Source of the DNA: Pyrinomonadaceae bacterium | Lineage (GTDB): Bacteria; Acidobacteriota; Blastocatellia; Pyrinomonadales; Pyrinomonadaceae | Reading direction: 5' to 3' | Assembly: GCA_019694345.1 (NCBI GenBank) | Contig: JAIBCA010000091.1 | Location: 1 to 36,493, forward strand | DNA length: 36,493 bases | Part shown: one piece after another, positions 8,009-17,343 of the stretch | How positions within the stretch are numbered: the first letter of the stretch is position 1 | How the letters are laid out: every line of letters begins with the position of its first letter | Translations under genes and position numbers: made by a program | Notes under the pieces: generated by a model | Database searches by the model: none | The model's input: the letters and a program-made list of their open reading frames with translations, nothing else | Told to the model about the DNA's origin: nothing

Positions 8009-9043
8009 TTAGTTAAAGAGTCCGTTGACGTAGCTTTCGGGGTCAAACACCATAAGATCGTTGACCTGTTCACCGATACCAACGTAACGGATCGGCAGGT
8101 TGAGGTCCTTGGCGATCGCAACGGCAATGCCCCCCTTCGCCGTACCGTCGAGTTTGGTCAGGACGATACCGGTAACGTCGGCGACCTTGGTAAACTGGCG
8201 TGCCTGTTCGAGGCCGTTCTGGCCGGTTACCGCATCGATGACAAGCAGCGTCTCGTGCGGAGCCCCGGGAACCTCGCGGCCCGAGATGCGTTTCATCTTT
8301 TCGAGCTCGGCCATCAGATGTGCCTTGTTGTGCAAACGGCCGGCGGTATCGACGATAAGTACGTCGGAATTGCGCGCCTTGGCCGCCGCAAGTGCGTCGA
8401 ACAGCACCGCCGCCGGATCGGTCCCCTGTTTTTGCTGGACGATCTGAACGCCGGCACGCTCCGCCCATATCTCGAGTTGGTCACTTGCGGCTGCCCGAAA
8501 GGTATCTGCCGCACAAATGAGCACGTCGTTTCCCTCGTCCTTGATCCGCTGGGCCAACTTGCCAATGGTCGTCGTTTTGCCGACGCCGTTGACGCCTACA
8601 ACCATCAGCACATACGGCTTGATCGATTCGTCGATGGTGCGTTCGTCGGCGACTCCGCGTTCGGTCGAATGCTGCAGGATGCCGAGCAATTCGTGTTTCA
8701 TCGCTCTTTTCAGAGCATCAAGGTCGCCGATCTCTTGCCGTGAAACGCCCTTGCGGATCGCGTCAAGAACCTGCATCGTCGTTGCTACGCCGATGTCGGT
8801 CGAGATCAGCATCTCCTCGAGTTCGTCGAGCAGCTGTTCGTCGATCTGCTTGCGGCCCTCGAAAATAGTGTCGAGGCGGTTGTTGATCGAATCGCGCGTC
8901 TTGGCGATCGCTTTGGTAAACCGGACGCCGATCTCGCGTTCGACCGCCTCTTCCTGCGCCTTTAGTTCTTCAACGGACTTGTCGAGACCAAGAACCGAGC
9001 TCGAAAACGTGTCTTCCTTTTTCCTACGCCAAAAAAACGACAT
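8009..9043 (-). CDS. ftsY: Signal recognition particle receptor FtsY
   Basis: FtsY is the membrane-associated SRP receptor GTPase that hands ribosome-nascent chain complexes to the Sec translocon. The 344-residue protein has a short basic N-terminus (RRKK at 6-9) without the long acidic A domain of the E. coli protein, an N domain (about 20-130), and the G domain with [10 protein letters not shown] (150-159), DTFRAAA (180-186), DTAGR (232-236), TKLDG (296-300) and the GIGEQVNDL closing loop. The ATG at 9043 is preceded by a good AAGGG ribosome-binding site six bases away. It is the first gene of the ftsY/TIMP-like/ribD operon, with a candidate promoter at 9116-9144. Confidence 0.97.
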   Translation of the reverse strand: MSFFWRRKKEDTFSSSVLGLDKSVEELKAQEEAVEREIGVRFTKAIAKTRDSINNRLDTIFEGRKQIDEQLLDELEEMLISTDIGVATTMQVLDAIRKGVSRQEIGDLDALKRAMKHELLGILQHSTERGVADERTIDESIKPYVLMVVGVNGVGKTTTIGKLAQRIKDEGNDVLICAADTFRAAASDQLEIWAERAGVQIVQQKQGTDPAAVLFDALAAAKARNSDVLIVDTAGRLHNKAHLMAELEKMKRISGREVPGAPHETLLVIDAVTGQNGLEQARQFTKVADVTGIVLTKLDGTAKGGIAVAIAKDLNLPIRYVGIGEQVNDLMVFDPESYVNGLFN

Positions 9044-9115
9044 AAACTTCCCTTCTCTCTATCGAATGGACCGGCCGGCCAGAGCCGCTACCGATTCAAC
9101 ATCCGCGAACTATTG

Positions 9116-9144
9116 AGTATAGGAAAATATCGAACGGCGGACAA
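9116..9144 (-). promoter_or_regulatory. Candidate sigma70-type promoter of the ftsY operon
   Basis: On the minus strand there is TTGTCC (9139-9144), 17 bases, then TATACT (9116-9121), a five-of-six match to TATAAT. Initiation near 9109 would give a leader of about 65 bases before ftsY. Confidence 0.5.
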
Positions 9145-9183
9145 CACGACGTCGAAAACGGCCGTTCTCGGCCGTTAAGAGCA

Positions 9184-9211
9184 GAAAAATGCGGGCCCTG
9201 AAGCCCGCATT
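9184..9211 (-). terminator. Rho-independent terminator after the zinc-finger membrane protein gene
   Basis: A perfect 9-bp stem (9203-9211 with 9188-9196) with a six-base loop is followed, on the minus strand, by a T-run. It lies 28 bases past the stop of the gene ending at 9239 and separates it from the ftsY promoter just downstream. Confidence 0.85.
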
Positions 9212-9238
9212 CCGTATAAACCGGACCGGATCCTGCTG

Positions 9239-10861
9239 TTAACGGGCGAGGTTCAGCCTATCGGCCGCCTTGTATAGGGCATAACCGATGACGCACGAGA
9301 ACACGACTGATACATAGAAGCCGAAAATGCTGGCGAGGGCCTTGGCGGGCAGATTTCCCAGCGAAGGCAGGTCGAAGGGCGAAAATACCATTGAGAGTAT
9401 TCCACCGACGATCGACGATGCAATAACGAGCAGAAGCCCCATCACCAAGATCAGAACGTATGATGAGCCGAGCCGGCGAATGGTGTCGATGCCGACCAGC
9501 GGATTGATCGTCGCCATGAACGAGCGTGTATAACCAGCCACGGCACACGCGGCCGGAAAGTAGAAAAGGCCCCAGATCAAGGCGAGCCCGCCGGCGACCA
9601 GAAACAACGCTCCATAGCCGATGATCGTCTTAAGGAACTGTGCCCGCTCGGCGGCGAGCGTTTCGGGCGTTTTGCCAATGGTCGATTCGAGCTGAGCCTT
9701 GCGCTGCTGGCCGATGGCACGCTGCATCTCTTCAAAATCAGCCTCGTCATACTCGTCGGCGGTGAGCGGTGCGGTGCGTTCGGCTATGGTATTCGGGTCG
9801 GCGGACGAGTCGTCCATTGCCGTCACGCGGCGTTTCTGCTCATCCGCGTTCTTTTGCAGGATCTCACGGACGCGTTCGCTCTGCTTGGCGGCATTAGCTG
9901 CGTAGGAGATCTCGGGAGCTGCGGTGCGCGCGGCGCCGTTCTGGAGTGCGTTCATCTCCGCTTTGGCTGTGTTCATCACCATGAAGACCGAGATGATACC
10001 GATCGCGATCAGCGGGCCGAACGAGACGAGATACACTCCGATGCTCAAAAAGAACGGATGGACAACGTCCTCCCAGATGTCGAAATCATCGAACGAGGGC
10101 ATGAAATTGGCGTCCAATTTGCCCTGTGTGAAATTTTCGACCGTGTTGGTCAGGATACCGACGGTCAGCATATTTGCCAACAGAAAACAAAATAACGCCG
10201 AGCCCATAAGCACGAACCCGCCAAACATCATCGACGATTGGCCGATCGAGAACACCATGTACATCAGAGCGCCGATGATCAGGCTGGCCTTGAATTTGAG
10301 CGGATGGGCCAGAGCGTTGGCAAAGTCGCCGAAGCCAAATGAACCGGCAGGCGGTGCGTATGACCCGGCGGGTAAGCGGCCGGCCGAGGGCAAAAAGGCC
10401 GTCGAGGCTGACGGGATCGGTTTGCACATAGCCCCGCAGAACGGGCAGATCTTGACGGTTCCGCCGTAGGAATTCGGGCACGCTCGGCAAAATTCGCTGC
10501 CGCAGGTGTCACAGACAAGATCCGCGAGGGCATCGGGATGAACGGCGCAGACACGCTCGGCGGGCGGCGATTCGGGCATCAGATTGCGCGTCGCCGTGTG
10601 TTGCGACGCAAGCCGCGTCGGTTCCATTTTGGTGGTCGAGATGACCGGCGGGGCAGGCTGGCCATTTTCCTTGGCGTTGAAAACCGCCATCAATGCCGGT
10701 ACGCGGCCGGCCTCGATCCAGCGTAGATTGCCCTTGCGGACGCGGTCCATCCGCAACAGTGTATCGTCCTCGATCCAAGATGTGATCTCGGCAAAATTGG
10801 TGTCGATGACCTGTCCGTTGGACTCGACCTGCCATTTTTCTGATAGTTGTTCGGTATTCAT
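9239..10861 (-). CDS. Multi-pass membrane protein with N-terminal GYF-like region and B-box-like zinc finger
   Basis: 540 residues. The N-terminus (8-60) resembles a GYF_2-type small domain (W-x-V, a WIEDDTLLR segment, NLRWIEAGRVPAL). Residues 105-146 carry Cys105, His108, Cys117, Cys120, Cys125 and Cys128, then Cys139, Cys142 and Cys146, resembling a B-box-type zinc finger followed by a second small cluster. After a Pro/Ala linker come hydrophobic segments at about 192-207, 213-240, 270-297, 412-437, 466-490 and 507-531, with a charged, probably helical cytoplasmic stretch (300-405) in the middle. The membrane part is similar in style to DUF4013-like proteins. No function is known. It follows the HD-GYP gene by 27 bases in the same direction and ends in its own terminator, so it is probably the last gene of that unit. 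Confidence 0.75.
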   Translation of the reverse strand: MNTEQLSEKWQVESNGQVIDTNFAEITSWIEDDTLLRMDRVRKGNLRWIEAGRVPALMAVFNAKENGQPAPPVISTTKMEPTRLASQHTATRNLMPESPPAERVCAVHPDALADLVCDTCGSEFCRACPNSYGGTVKICPFCGAMCKPIPSASTAFLPSAGRLPAGSYAPPAGSFGFGDFANALAHPLKFKASLIIGALMYMVFSIGQSSMMFGGFVLMGSALFCFLLANMLTVGILTNTVENFTQGKLDANFMPSFDDFDIWEDVVHPFFLSIGVYLVSFGPLIAIGIISVFMVMNTAKAEMNALQNGAARTAAPEISYAANAAKQSERVREILQKNADEQKRRVTAMDDSSADPNTIAERTAPLTADEYDEADFEEMQRAIGQQRKAQLESTIGKTPETLAAERAQFLKTIIGYGALFLVAGGLALIWGLFYFPAACAVAGYTRSFMATINPLVGIDTIRRLGSSYVLILVMGLLLVIASSIVGGILSMVFSPFDLPSLGNLPAKALASIFGFYVSVVFSCVIGYALYKAADRLNLAR

Positions 10862-10888
10862 TTCAAAATGGGGCGCTTTGATCGCCGC

Positions 10889-12697
10889 TCAGGCAACAAG
10901 TTTGGCCTGTTCTGATTCTTCGCGCTCGGCCTCGCGGATCGCGGCCATTTGCCTGACGATGCCGTTTGCGACCTCACCGGCCTGACACGCATCGACCAGT
11001 GCATCGACCACTTTGCCGTCATAGCGCGTGCCGACGAACGTTCGAAGCCGCTCGAGAGCGGACGGCAGGTCCATACCCTTTGAATACGGCCGGTCGATGG
11101 TCATCGCGTCAAAGGTATCGGCGACCGAGATTATCTTGGCCTGCATCGGTATCTCGTCGCCCGCGAGGCCCTGCGGATACCCCATGCCATTGACCATTTC
11201 GTGGTGCATATACATTCCGGGCAAAAAGTCCTTCATCGCCGGTATCTGAGACATGATCTTGTATCCGCGTTGCGGATGGGTCTTCATGATCTCGTACTCT
11301 TCGTCAGTGAGTGCGGCGGGCTTTTTCAAGATCGAGTCGTCGATGGCGATCTTGCCGATATCGTGCAGCAAAGCGCTCATTCGGAGCGTGTCGAGTTCCT
11401 GTTCGCCCATGCCAAGGCGTTTACCCATCGCGACAGATATGCGGGCGACCCTCTCTGAATGCCCGCGTGTATATTTGTCCTTGCCGTCGATGGCTGCGGC
11501 CAGTGCCTTGACCGTACCGACGAAGAGTTCGCGGTTCTCGGCTGCGGCCTTGGCAAGATTGGCGATCTGATCCTCGATCTTGCCCGACATCAGGTTGAAT
11601 GTGTCGCCGAGGGTGCCGATCTCGGTAATATTGCGGCTCTCAACGCGGGTCGAATAGTCGCCGGCGGCAATGCTCTTGGCAGCGGCGGCGAGCTTTAGGA
11701 GCGGCGCGGTCACGAGGCGGGCGAGTACAAGGCCGGCAACCAGGGCGAAGACGGCGAACGCCAGGCTGATCAGCCACGTCTGCATACGCATTTCACCCAC
11801 CGAAGCGAGAGCGGTCTTTTCGTCCTGCATCGTGATGACCCCGAGCATCCGGTCCGGAGTGATCCTCGCGGTCGAATACGCACCGATCATGTCGTGCGAA
11901 GACTTATCAAACTCGGCCGTAAAGGGCACAAGCGCCGACTGCACCTGCGTGCCGGATTCGCGCCAGTCCTTGACGATCTTCAGGTCGTTGAGCGGACGCC
12001 GCGATGCCTGGAGCGACGAATCAGGGTGAAAAACGGCACGGCCGTCCTCGTCAACGACGAAGATGATCGGCAGGCCGCTGCGCCAGAGGTCCTGTTCTAT
12101 GACGGAGCTGAAACCGACCGTCAGCCGCGCTATGTCGCGGAGCGAAGTGATAGCGACGATGCGTGCCTCTGATCCGCCCGGCACAGCAGCGACAGTCGAA
12201 AATGTCATGACCATCTCGCCCGACGAGCCGACCATACGGCGTTCGCCGATCTTGACCTTGCCGACGGACGCGCCGGCCGATGCTTCGGCGGCGATCTGCT
12301 CGACATCGTCGCGAGTCAGCCCGTTCGCTCGAAATACGGAAAGCGAATCGGCCCCGTCCGGTTTGACGTAAATGGCCAGCACCTCCGGGCTCGTACTTAG
12401 CATTGAGCCGAGCTTGGATTCGGTTGCGGGTGCCGAAAATACCGCCGTGTTGCCTGATAGCTCGATACCGCTGGCGATGCCCGTTATAAGATCGGCATTT
12501 CGTCTGCCGAAGGACTCGATCTGACGGGCTTTTTCCTGGACGAGTTGGATCTGATAGCGATTTTCAGCGGCGCGAAGTTCCTGGCTGCTCTTGTTCGACA
12601 GAAGCCAGCCCGTCAGGACGAGCGGAACCATGCCGACGATCAAGAGCGTGGCAATGACGAAATAAATGAGGCTAAGTTTTTTGGCGTGTCGGGGCAT
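10889..12697 (-). CDS. Membrane receptor with extracytoplasmic sensor, HAMP and HD-GYP domains
   Basis: Probable cyclic-di-GMP phosphodiesterase. Numbered from the ATG at 12697: transmembrane helix about 9-33, a roughly 270-residue extracytoplasmic Cache-like sensor, second helix 307-329, HAMP 330-382, then an HD-GYP domain with HD at 445-446, HHE at 498-500 and GYP at 506-508. These metal and signature residues are intact, so the domain should be active. The domain also has the RGHSERVA and VADTFDAMT motifs. The reading frame extends to a TTG at 12727, but a likely promoter -10 sits immediately upstream of that codon and the extra ten residues look uninformative, so I prefer the ATG. No strong Shine-Dalgarno is visible at either. 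It lies downstream of the kinase/phosphatase operon in the same direction. Confidence 0.92.
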   Translation of the reverse strand: MPRHAKKLSLIYFVIATLLIVGMVPLVLTGWLLSNKSSQELRAAENRYQIQLVQEKARQIESFGRRNADLITGIASGIELSGNTAVFSAPATESKLGSMLSTSPEVLAIYVKPDGADSLSVFRANGLTRDDVEQIAAEASAGASVGKVKIGERRMVGSSGEMVMTFSTVAAVPGGSEARIVAITSLRDIARLTVGFSSVIEQDLWRSGLPIIFVVDEDGRAVFHPDSSLQASRRPLNDLKIVKDWRESGTQVQSALVPFTAEFDKSSHDMIGAYSTARITPDRMLGVITMQDEKTALASVGEMRMQTWLISLAFAVFALVAGLVLARLVTAPLLKLAAAAKSIAAGDYSTRVESRNITEIGTLGDTFNLMSGKIEDQIANLAKAAAENRELFVGTVKALAAAIDGKDKYTRGHSERVARISVAMGKRLGMGEQELDTLRMSALLHDIGKIAIDDSILKKPAALTDEEYEIMKTHPQRGYKIMSQIPAMKDFLPGMYMHHEMVNGMGYPQGLAGDEIPMQAKIISVADTFDAMTIDRPYSKGMDLPSALERLRTFVGTRYDGKVVDALVDACQAGEVANGIVRQMAAIREAEREESEQAKLVA

Positions 12698-12732
12698 CTG
12701 CGGGGAAGGGCGTATGGGAAACGCCAATTAAG

Positions 12733-12762
12733 AGTTTATCTTAATTCCCGCCGGGTGGTCAA
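12733..12762 (-). promoter_or_regulatory. Candidate promoter for the HD-GYP gene
   Basis: On the minus strand there is TTGACC (12757-12762), 18 bases, then TAAACT (12733-12738), inside the 60-base or longer gap after the FHA-GAF-PP2C gene. It would start transcription around 12726, at or beside the TTG, supporting translation from the ATG at 12697 and partly independent expression of the last two genes. Confidence 0.35.
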
Positions 12763-12787
12763 CAAGTTTTAACGCCGATAATCGACG

Positions 12788-14446
12788 CTAATTTCGCTTG
12801 ACGATGACTAGCGTAATGTCGTCATTCGGGGCGGCCGTGCCGGTAAAGTCCGAAAGCGCGCTTTCGACACGGTCGCGGATGCCCGAGGCCGAACGGCCCA
12901 CGTTGGTGCTAATGACCTGTTTGAGGCGTTCCATGCCGAACTCGTCCTCGTTGAGGTTGTTTGCCTCGGAAACGCCATCCGAGTAAATGAACAGGACATC
13001 GCCGTGGCCGAGCCGTGCGGTGCTCGATTCGTATTCGGCAAAACCCATCAGCCCGAGCGGCAGCCCGCCGGACTGAAGCAGTTCGAGTGAACCGTCGGCG
13101 CGGGCGATCAGCGGCGGATTGTGCCCGGCGTTGATGAAAGTGATCTCGCCGGTAGCGGCATCGAGCTCGGCGATAAATAGCGTAATGAAGCGGTTCGCCG
13201 GCGTGTTTTCGGCAAGATATTTGTTGATCGAAACGACCGTCTCATCGAGCGAGGTCTTAGCGGCGACCTGGGCGTGGATGGCGGCGTGCAGACTCGACAT
13301 CAGCAGAGCGGCGGCCGTTCCCTTGCCTGAAACATCGCCGAGAGCGACGAGCATCTTGCCGTCATGACGCTCGATGAAATCATAATAATCGCCGCCGATC
13401 TCGTAACACGAAAACGAAATGCCCTGAAATTCGTAACCCTCGACATGCGGGGGGCCAGACGGCTGAAACCGCTGCTGGATCTCGGTCGCAAGCTCGAGTT
13501 CGCGCTCCATACGCTCACGATTGAGCCTTTCGTCAAGTAAGCTGGCGTTCTCGACGCGGATCGAGGCAACTGACGCGAGCGTGGTCAGAATGTCGAGATG
13601 TTCCTCTTTAAAATTGGTCGCGTAGGTCGGCGAATCGGCATAAATGATGCCGAAAACGTGCCTTTCGTCAACGCAGAGCGGCACCGCAAGGACCGACCGG
13701 ATGCCCTGGAGGACGATGGTTTGGCTCGCAAACCTCGGATCTTGCTGAGCATCTGAGGTGAGGACGGATTTACCGTTCTCGACGACCTCGTTCATGATGC
13801 TGCGGCTGATACGGATCTCTTCGGCCGGAACCTCTTTGCCGCGTTCGCGAGCAACGCGGATATGCATTCCGTCGTCTGCCTTTTCATCGCGGAGCATTAT
13901 GACGACGCGTTCGGCCGGCACCGCGTCAAAAACGAGCGATGCGACCTGATTAAGTGTCTCGTCGAGGCCGGTCGAGGAAAGCAGAGCGACGCCAACCTTG
14001 CTGATCAGCCCGAGCAGATCGGTGCGGGTGGTCATCGTCGAGTCAAGAAACTCGGTGGTCGGATTGCGCTTGCCGGTCAGAGCGATGGTCCTGGCCGGGT
14101 CGAGCGTCGAGGTCGAATCGCCGATCAGTGTTGCGCTGATATACGGGGTACTTACCTTGTCGCCGTGAAATACGATGGTCGTCTCGCCGATCTGAACGAC
14201 GCCGCCGTCAACAAGCGGCACCGGCCCGCTTACGAGATTGCCGTTGTAACGGGTGCCGTTCGCCGAACCGAGATCATGCAGCCAGTAGGCGTCGCCCTCC
14301 TTTCGGACCTCGGCGTGAAGCCGCGATGCAAAAGCATCAGGAATACAGACGTCGCTGCGGGCCGAGCGGCCGATGGTCGTTCGGAGGCGATTGAGCGGCA
14401 CGTCGAGGTCCGCCATTCCCGCGTTTGAGATCAAAAGATGCGCCAT
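12788..14446 (-). CDS. FHA-GAF-PP2C (SpoIIE/RsbU-type) protein phosphatase
   Basis: 552 residues. An N-terminal FHA domain (1-95) has GRS at 26-28, SRLH at 41-44 and SANGT at 61-65, the usual phosphothreonine-reading residues. A GAF sensor domain follows (about 155-305), then a helical linker (305-327) and a SpoIIE/RsbU-type PPM phosphatase domain (about 335-552) with metal-binding motifs GGDYYD (351-356), GDVSGKG (370-376), YSDG (488-491) and NDD (541-543). All key Asp residues are present. Such enzymes dephosphorylate Ser/Thr, often on anti-sigma antagonists, but no RsbV/RsbW partner is encoded nearby. Here the partner is more plausibly the kinase two genes upstream. The gap to the RDD gene is nine bases, so it is in the same operon. 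Confidence 0.93.
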   Translation of the reverse strand: MAHLLISNAGMADLDVPLNRLRTTIGRSARSDVCIPDAFASRLHAEVRKEGDAYWLHDLGSANGTRYNGNLVSGPVPLVDGGVVQIGETTIVFHGDKVSTPYISATLIGDSTSTLDPARTIALTGKRNPTTEFLDSTMTTRTDLLGLISKVGVALLSSTGLDETLNQVASLVFDAVPAERVVIMLRDEKADDGMHIRVARERGKEVPAEEIRISRSIMNEVVENGKSVLTSDAQQDPRFASQTIVLQGIRSVLAVPLCVDERHVFGIIYADSPTYATNFKEEHLDILTTLASVASIRVENASLLDERLNRERMERELELATEIQQRFQPSGPPHVEGYEFQGISFSCYEIGGDYYDFIERHDGKMLVALGDVSGKGTAAALLMSSLHAAIHAQVAAKTSLDETVVSINKYLAENTPANRFITLFIAELDAATGEITFINAGHNPPLIARADGSLELLQSGGLPLGLMGFAEYESSTARLGHGDVLFIYSDGVSEANNLNEDEFGMERLKQVISTNVGRSASGIRDRVESALSDFTGTAAPNDDITLVIVKRN

Positions 14447-14455
14447 TTATTTACC

Positions 14456-14947
14456 CTAAATTACCCGTCGTTTACCGTGGACGACAACCGTACCCGAGAC
14501 GACATCGTGAAGCGTGCGTCCGCTTTTACCAAAGATGCTCAGCAAAAAGCCGAATCCGAACGTCAGCGCCGTCAGCAGAAGCCCAACCGTTTGGCGAAAG
14601 ATGATCGTGCGATGCTTCGGGATGCTGCCGTCGCGATTGACGACGCGCAGGCCGGTCAGTACTTTGCCGAAGCTTCGTCCCGTAAACGCCGGCAATACGA
14701 CGATGTTAAAAAGAAAGAGCAGGACGGACAGGAGCCACAGCGTCCGCTCGGTCGCGATATTCAGATCACCGAACAGCTTATTGGACAAAAGGCCGAGGAC
14801 CGGCACGATCATCAACGCCATATAGTCGATCAGCAACGCGCCGACGCGAAGCATGAACGGAGCCTGCAGATCTTCGGCGGAAAACGCAACGATGGTCTCA
14901 CCGCTGCCTGAAACAGGTTGGATCGTGTCGGATGCCTCTGTCGTCAT
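14456..14947 (-). CDS. RDD family integral membrane protein
   Basis: 163 residues. An N-terminal cytoplasmic stretch of about 30 residues precedes RVGALLIDYMAL (the R and D of the RDD family), a first helix about 35-52, second about 66-90, then SFGKVLTGLRVVNRDG (typical of the family) and a third hydrophobic segment about 118-138. The RDD family is widespread, and a transport role has been proposed for some members. It lies between the kinase (16-base gap) and the FHA-GAF-PP2C phosphatase (nine-base gap), so it may be the membrane anchor, sensor or substrate of this phospho-relay. That link is inferred from gene order only. Confidence 0.85.
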   Translation of the reverse strand: MTTEASDTIQPVSGSGETIVAFSAEDLQAPFMLRVGALLIDYMALMIVPVLGLLSNKLFGDLNIATERTLWLLSVLLFLFNIVVLPAFTGRSFGKVLTGLRVVNRDGSIPKHRTIIFRQTVGLLLTALTFGFGFLLSIFGKSGRTLHDVVSGTVVVHGKRRVI

Positions 14948-14963
14948 ATTGGTCGATTATTGT

Positions 14964-17321
14964 CTAGCTGATCACGAAGTGCAACGTCGTATCGCCGACA
15001 CGTATGCGGTCGCCATTGGCGAGCGGGTGTGCCTGGTGCGGAGTGAGCCTGAGCGTGTCGCTGACCGTCGAAAGCAGGATCGTACCGTTGGACGATCCGA
15101 GATCTTCGATCAGGAACGAACTTCCGTCACGCCAAACGCGGGCGTGCCGTCGCGAGATCTTGGTCTGCGGGTCGAATTTAGACAGATCGACCTCCGGAAA
15201 GATATTCGACGTCGGGTCACGGCGGCCGATCAGATTCTCGTTCTTATCGAGCATATAAGCGGGCATCTCAAGCTGGCTGGTACCCTCGATCACGAGACGG
15301 GCGGTCGCCGACGACCGCGCACCGTATATCTCAGAATGGACGCCGTGCTGCGCAAGCGGCTGTTTCGAGCCGCAAAACGCACAGAAAAGGTCGGTCGCGA
15401 CGATCCGTTGGCCGCAGAACCCGCAAAAGACATTTTGATAAGCAAGGCTGATCGCGGCCGGAGCCTCGGTCAGGCCGTAACTAACGCGACCGGCGCTGAG
15501 GTCGTCAAGATGCTGCTGCAGGGCAAGTTTCATCTCGAGAGCACTCGAAAATCGGGCGTCAGCGTTGTATTCGACGGCACGCATCAGGATACGTTCGATC
15601 TGGTCGGATAAACGCGGGTTTATCTGCCGCGGACGCGGATTTTTTTGAAAATCAAAGATCAGCAGTGGATTATTCTGCGGATCGGCACCCGTCAAAAGGT
15701 GAAACATCGTCGAACCGAGGCTGTAAATGTCCGAACGCGGCTCGACCTGCCCGCTGAAAAGCTCGGGTGGAGCATAGCCCATCGTACCGACGGCGGTGAC
15801 GCCCTTTTCCTGGGTCTGGTTGATCGACCGGGCGATGCCGAAGTCAATAAGCATTATGCGGCCCGTATTGCCGTCTATCATCACGTTTGACGGTTTGAGG
15901 TCGCGATAGACGATGGTCGTCGGCAGCGAATGCAGATAATGCAGCACGTCGATGACCTGAACGGCCCATTCGGTGACGGTGCGCTCGTCAATGCGGCCTT
16001 CGGGAGCGGCACGCAGTCGCCCGGCAAGGTCGCCGCCCGAGATGTACTTCATCACCAGATAAAAGCGGCTCTCCGACTCGTCGTAAAAGTAATCGTAAAT
16101 CGTCGGGATCGACGGGTGGTCGAGCGTCGAGAGGATCATCGATTCGCGTTTGAAATCCTCGATCGCCTTTGCCTGCTGCTCTTCCTCGATGTGCGACTGG
16201 ACCATTTCCTTGACCGCACGCTGCGTGCCGCCGAGATTCTGATCGACCGCGAGATAGACAGCACCCATGCCGCCGCCGCCGATCTTTTTGACGATCTTAT
16301 AGCGGCCGTTGAGCAGAGTTCCCTCGCTAAGCGGCTTCAGGCCGGAGCGTTTGCCGTCGGTGTTGCTCTCGAGATTGGGGCTAGTGAACGAATTCTTGTC
16401 CGCCGCAGCGATCTCGCCCGATGAGATGTCCGGCTGAGCCGGTGCCCCTGCCTCGTCAGCCAACGAGACCGGTGCGGACATTTCGACATCGGCTTCCTCA
16501 AGCCTGGTCTCGCTCTCACGCCCTTCTTCGATCGCCTCATCCGTCCCAACAGACCCACCAGTGCCAACAGACTCGATAGATTCGACCTCGGTTTGGATGA
16601 CAACGTCAGATTCGACAAGCGAGAACGGATATTTGGGCACCTCGGGTTGGGTCTCATTCTCAGTGTCATCGGCAGTCGCAGGACCATCGCCGATCAACGC
16701 GTCCGGAATTTCATCGTCTGCGGGAGGGGCATCGACGGCATCTTCGGGCTCGATAGCGGCCTGCATTTCTGCTTCCGGTTCGGGCTCATCTATTGCCGGC
16801 GTATCGGCGGCGATCTGACCCGCCGTTTCTGCCGAAGGCTCGTCAACGGCGGCGATCGGTCCGGCGTCTATTTCCTCGATCACCAAAGCTTCGCGGGCCT
16901 GTTCACTTTCTGATCCCTCAACGGTTTCCTCAGCCGGAGCAATGGCAGACTCTTCTTCGTCGGCGGAGGACACATCATCATCGTCACCGACCGGCGAGGC
17001 TGAAACAGTCTCGACGCTCTCGGAGTCTTTCGTAGTTTCCGGGGTAGTTTCCGGCATGGCCGGCTCACTGGCCCCCTCCTCAACCTGTTCCGAGGCCGTC
17101 GCAGCGGGTGAGGCCGAAATCGCCTGTTCCCGATCCGCATCTTCTGACGGCGGGAGAGCGTCGGCCAATATCTCGGGGAGCGGCGCCTGCATCACTATGG
17201 TGCTTTCCATCGCGACGTTGTCGTCGGCGGGCACGGTTACAGGCCGCAGCGAAATGCCGCAGTACGGACAAAACAAATCTTGTTCAGCGACTTCCGAGCC
17301 GCATTCCTGACAGATCGACAT
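14964..17321 (-). CDS. Ser/Thr protein kinase with zinc ribbons and C-terminal FHA domain
   Basis: 785 residues. An N-terminal zinc ribbon (Cys4, Cys7, Cys18, Cys21) is followed by a roughly 300-residue acidic, low-complexity linker (about 30-330) rich in Glu, Asp, Ala, Ser and Thr, with scattered possible phosphorylation sites. A Hanks-type kinase domain (about 340-605) has the glycine-rich loop GGGGMG, Lys371, YRDLKPSN (472-479; catalytic Asp474) and DFG (493-495), so it should be active. A second zinc ribbon (Cys633, Cys636, Cys647, Cys650) and an FHA domain (about 676-785: GRR 699-701, SRRHA 723-727, SSNGT 743-747) follow. No transmembrane segment is visible, so it is cytoplasmic. The FHA could bind the autophosphorylated linker or activation loop. 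It is the second gene of the operon, 22 bases after the FHA protein. Confidence 0.93.
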   Translation of the reverse strand: MSICQECGSEVAEQDLFCPYCGISLRPVTVPADDNVAMESTIVMQAPLPEILADALPPSEDADREQAISASPAATASEQVEEGASEPAMPETTPETTKDSESVETVSASPVGDDDDVSSADEEESAIAPAEETVEGSESEQAREALVIEEIDAGPIAAVDEPSAETAGQIAADTPAIDEPEPEAEMQAAIEPEDAVDAPPADDEIPDALIGDGPATADDTENETQPEVPKYPFSLVESDVVIQTEVESIESVGTGGSVGTDEAIEEGRESETRLEEADVEMSAPVSLADEAGAPAQPDISSGEIAAADKNSFTSPNLESNTDGKRSGLKPLSEGTLLNGRYKIVKKIGGGGMGAVYLAVDQNLGGTQRAVKEMVQSHIEEEQQAKAIEDFKRESMILSTLDHPSIPTIYDYFYDESESRFYLVMKYISGGDLAGRLRAAPEGRIDERTVTEWAVQVIDVLHYLHSLPTTIVYRDLKPSNVMIDGNTGRIMLIDFGIARSINQTQEKGVTAVGTMGYAPPELFSGQVEPRSDIYSLGSTMFHLLTGADPQNNPLLIFDFQKNPRPRQINPRLSDQIERILMRAVEYNADARFSSALEMKLALQQHLDDLSAGRVSYGLTEAPAAISLAYQNVFCGFCGQRIVATDLFCAFCGSKQPLAQHGVHSEIYGARSSATARLVIEGTSQLEMPAYMLDKNENLIGRRDPTSNIFPEVDLSKFDPQTKISRRHARVWRDGSSFLIEDLGSSNGTILLSTVSDTLRLTPHQAHPLANGDRIRVGDTTLHFVIS

Positions 17322-17343
17322 TTGGAAAATTTACCAACGAGAA

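Noticed and set aside
14853..15611. 252-codon plus-strand frame opposite the kinase 3' end
   Set aside because: Entirely antisense to RDD and kinase genes, with no family features.
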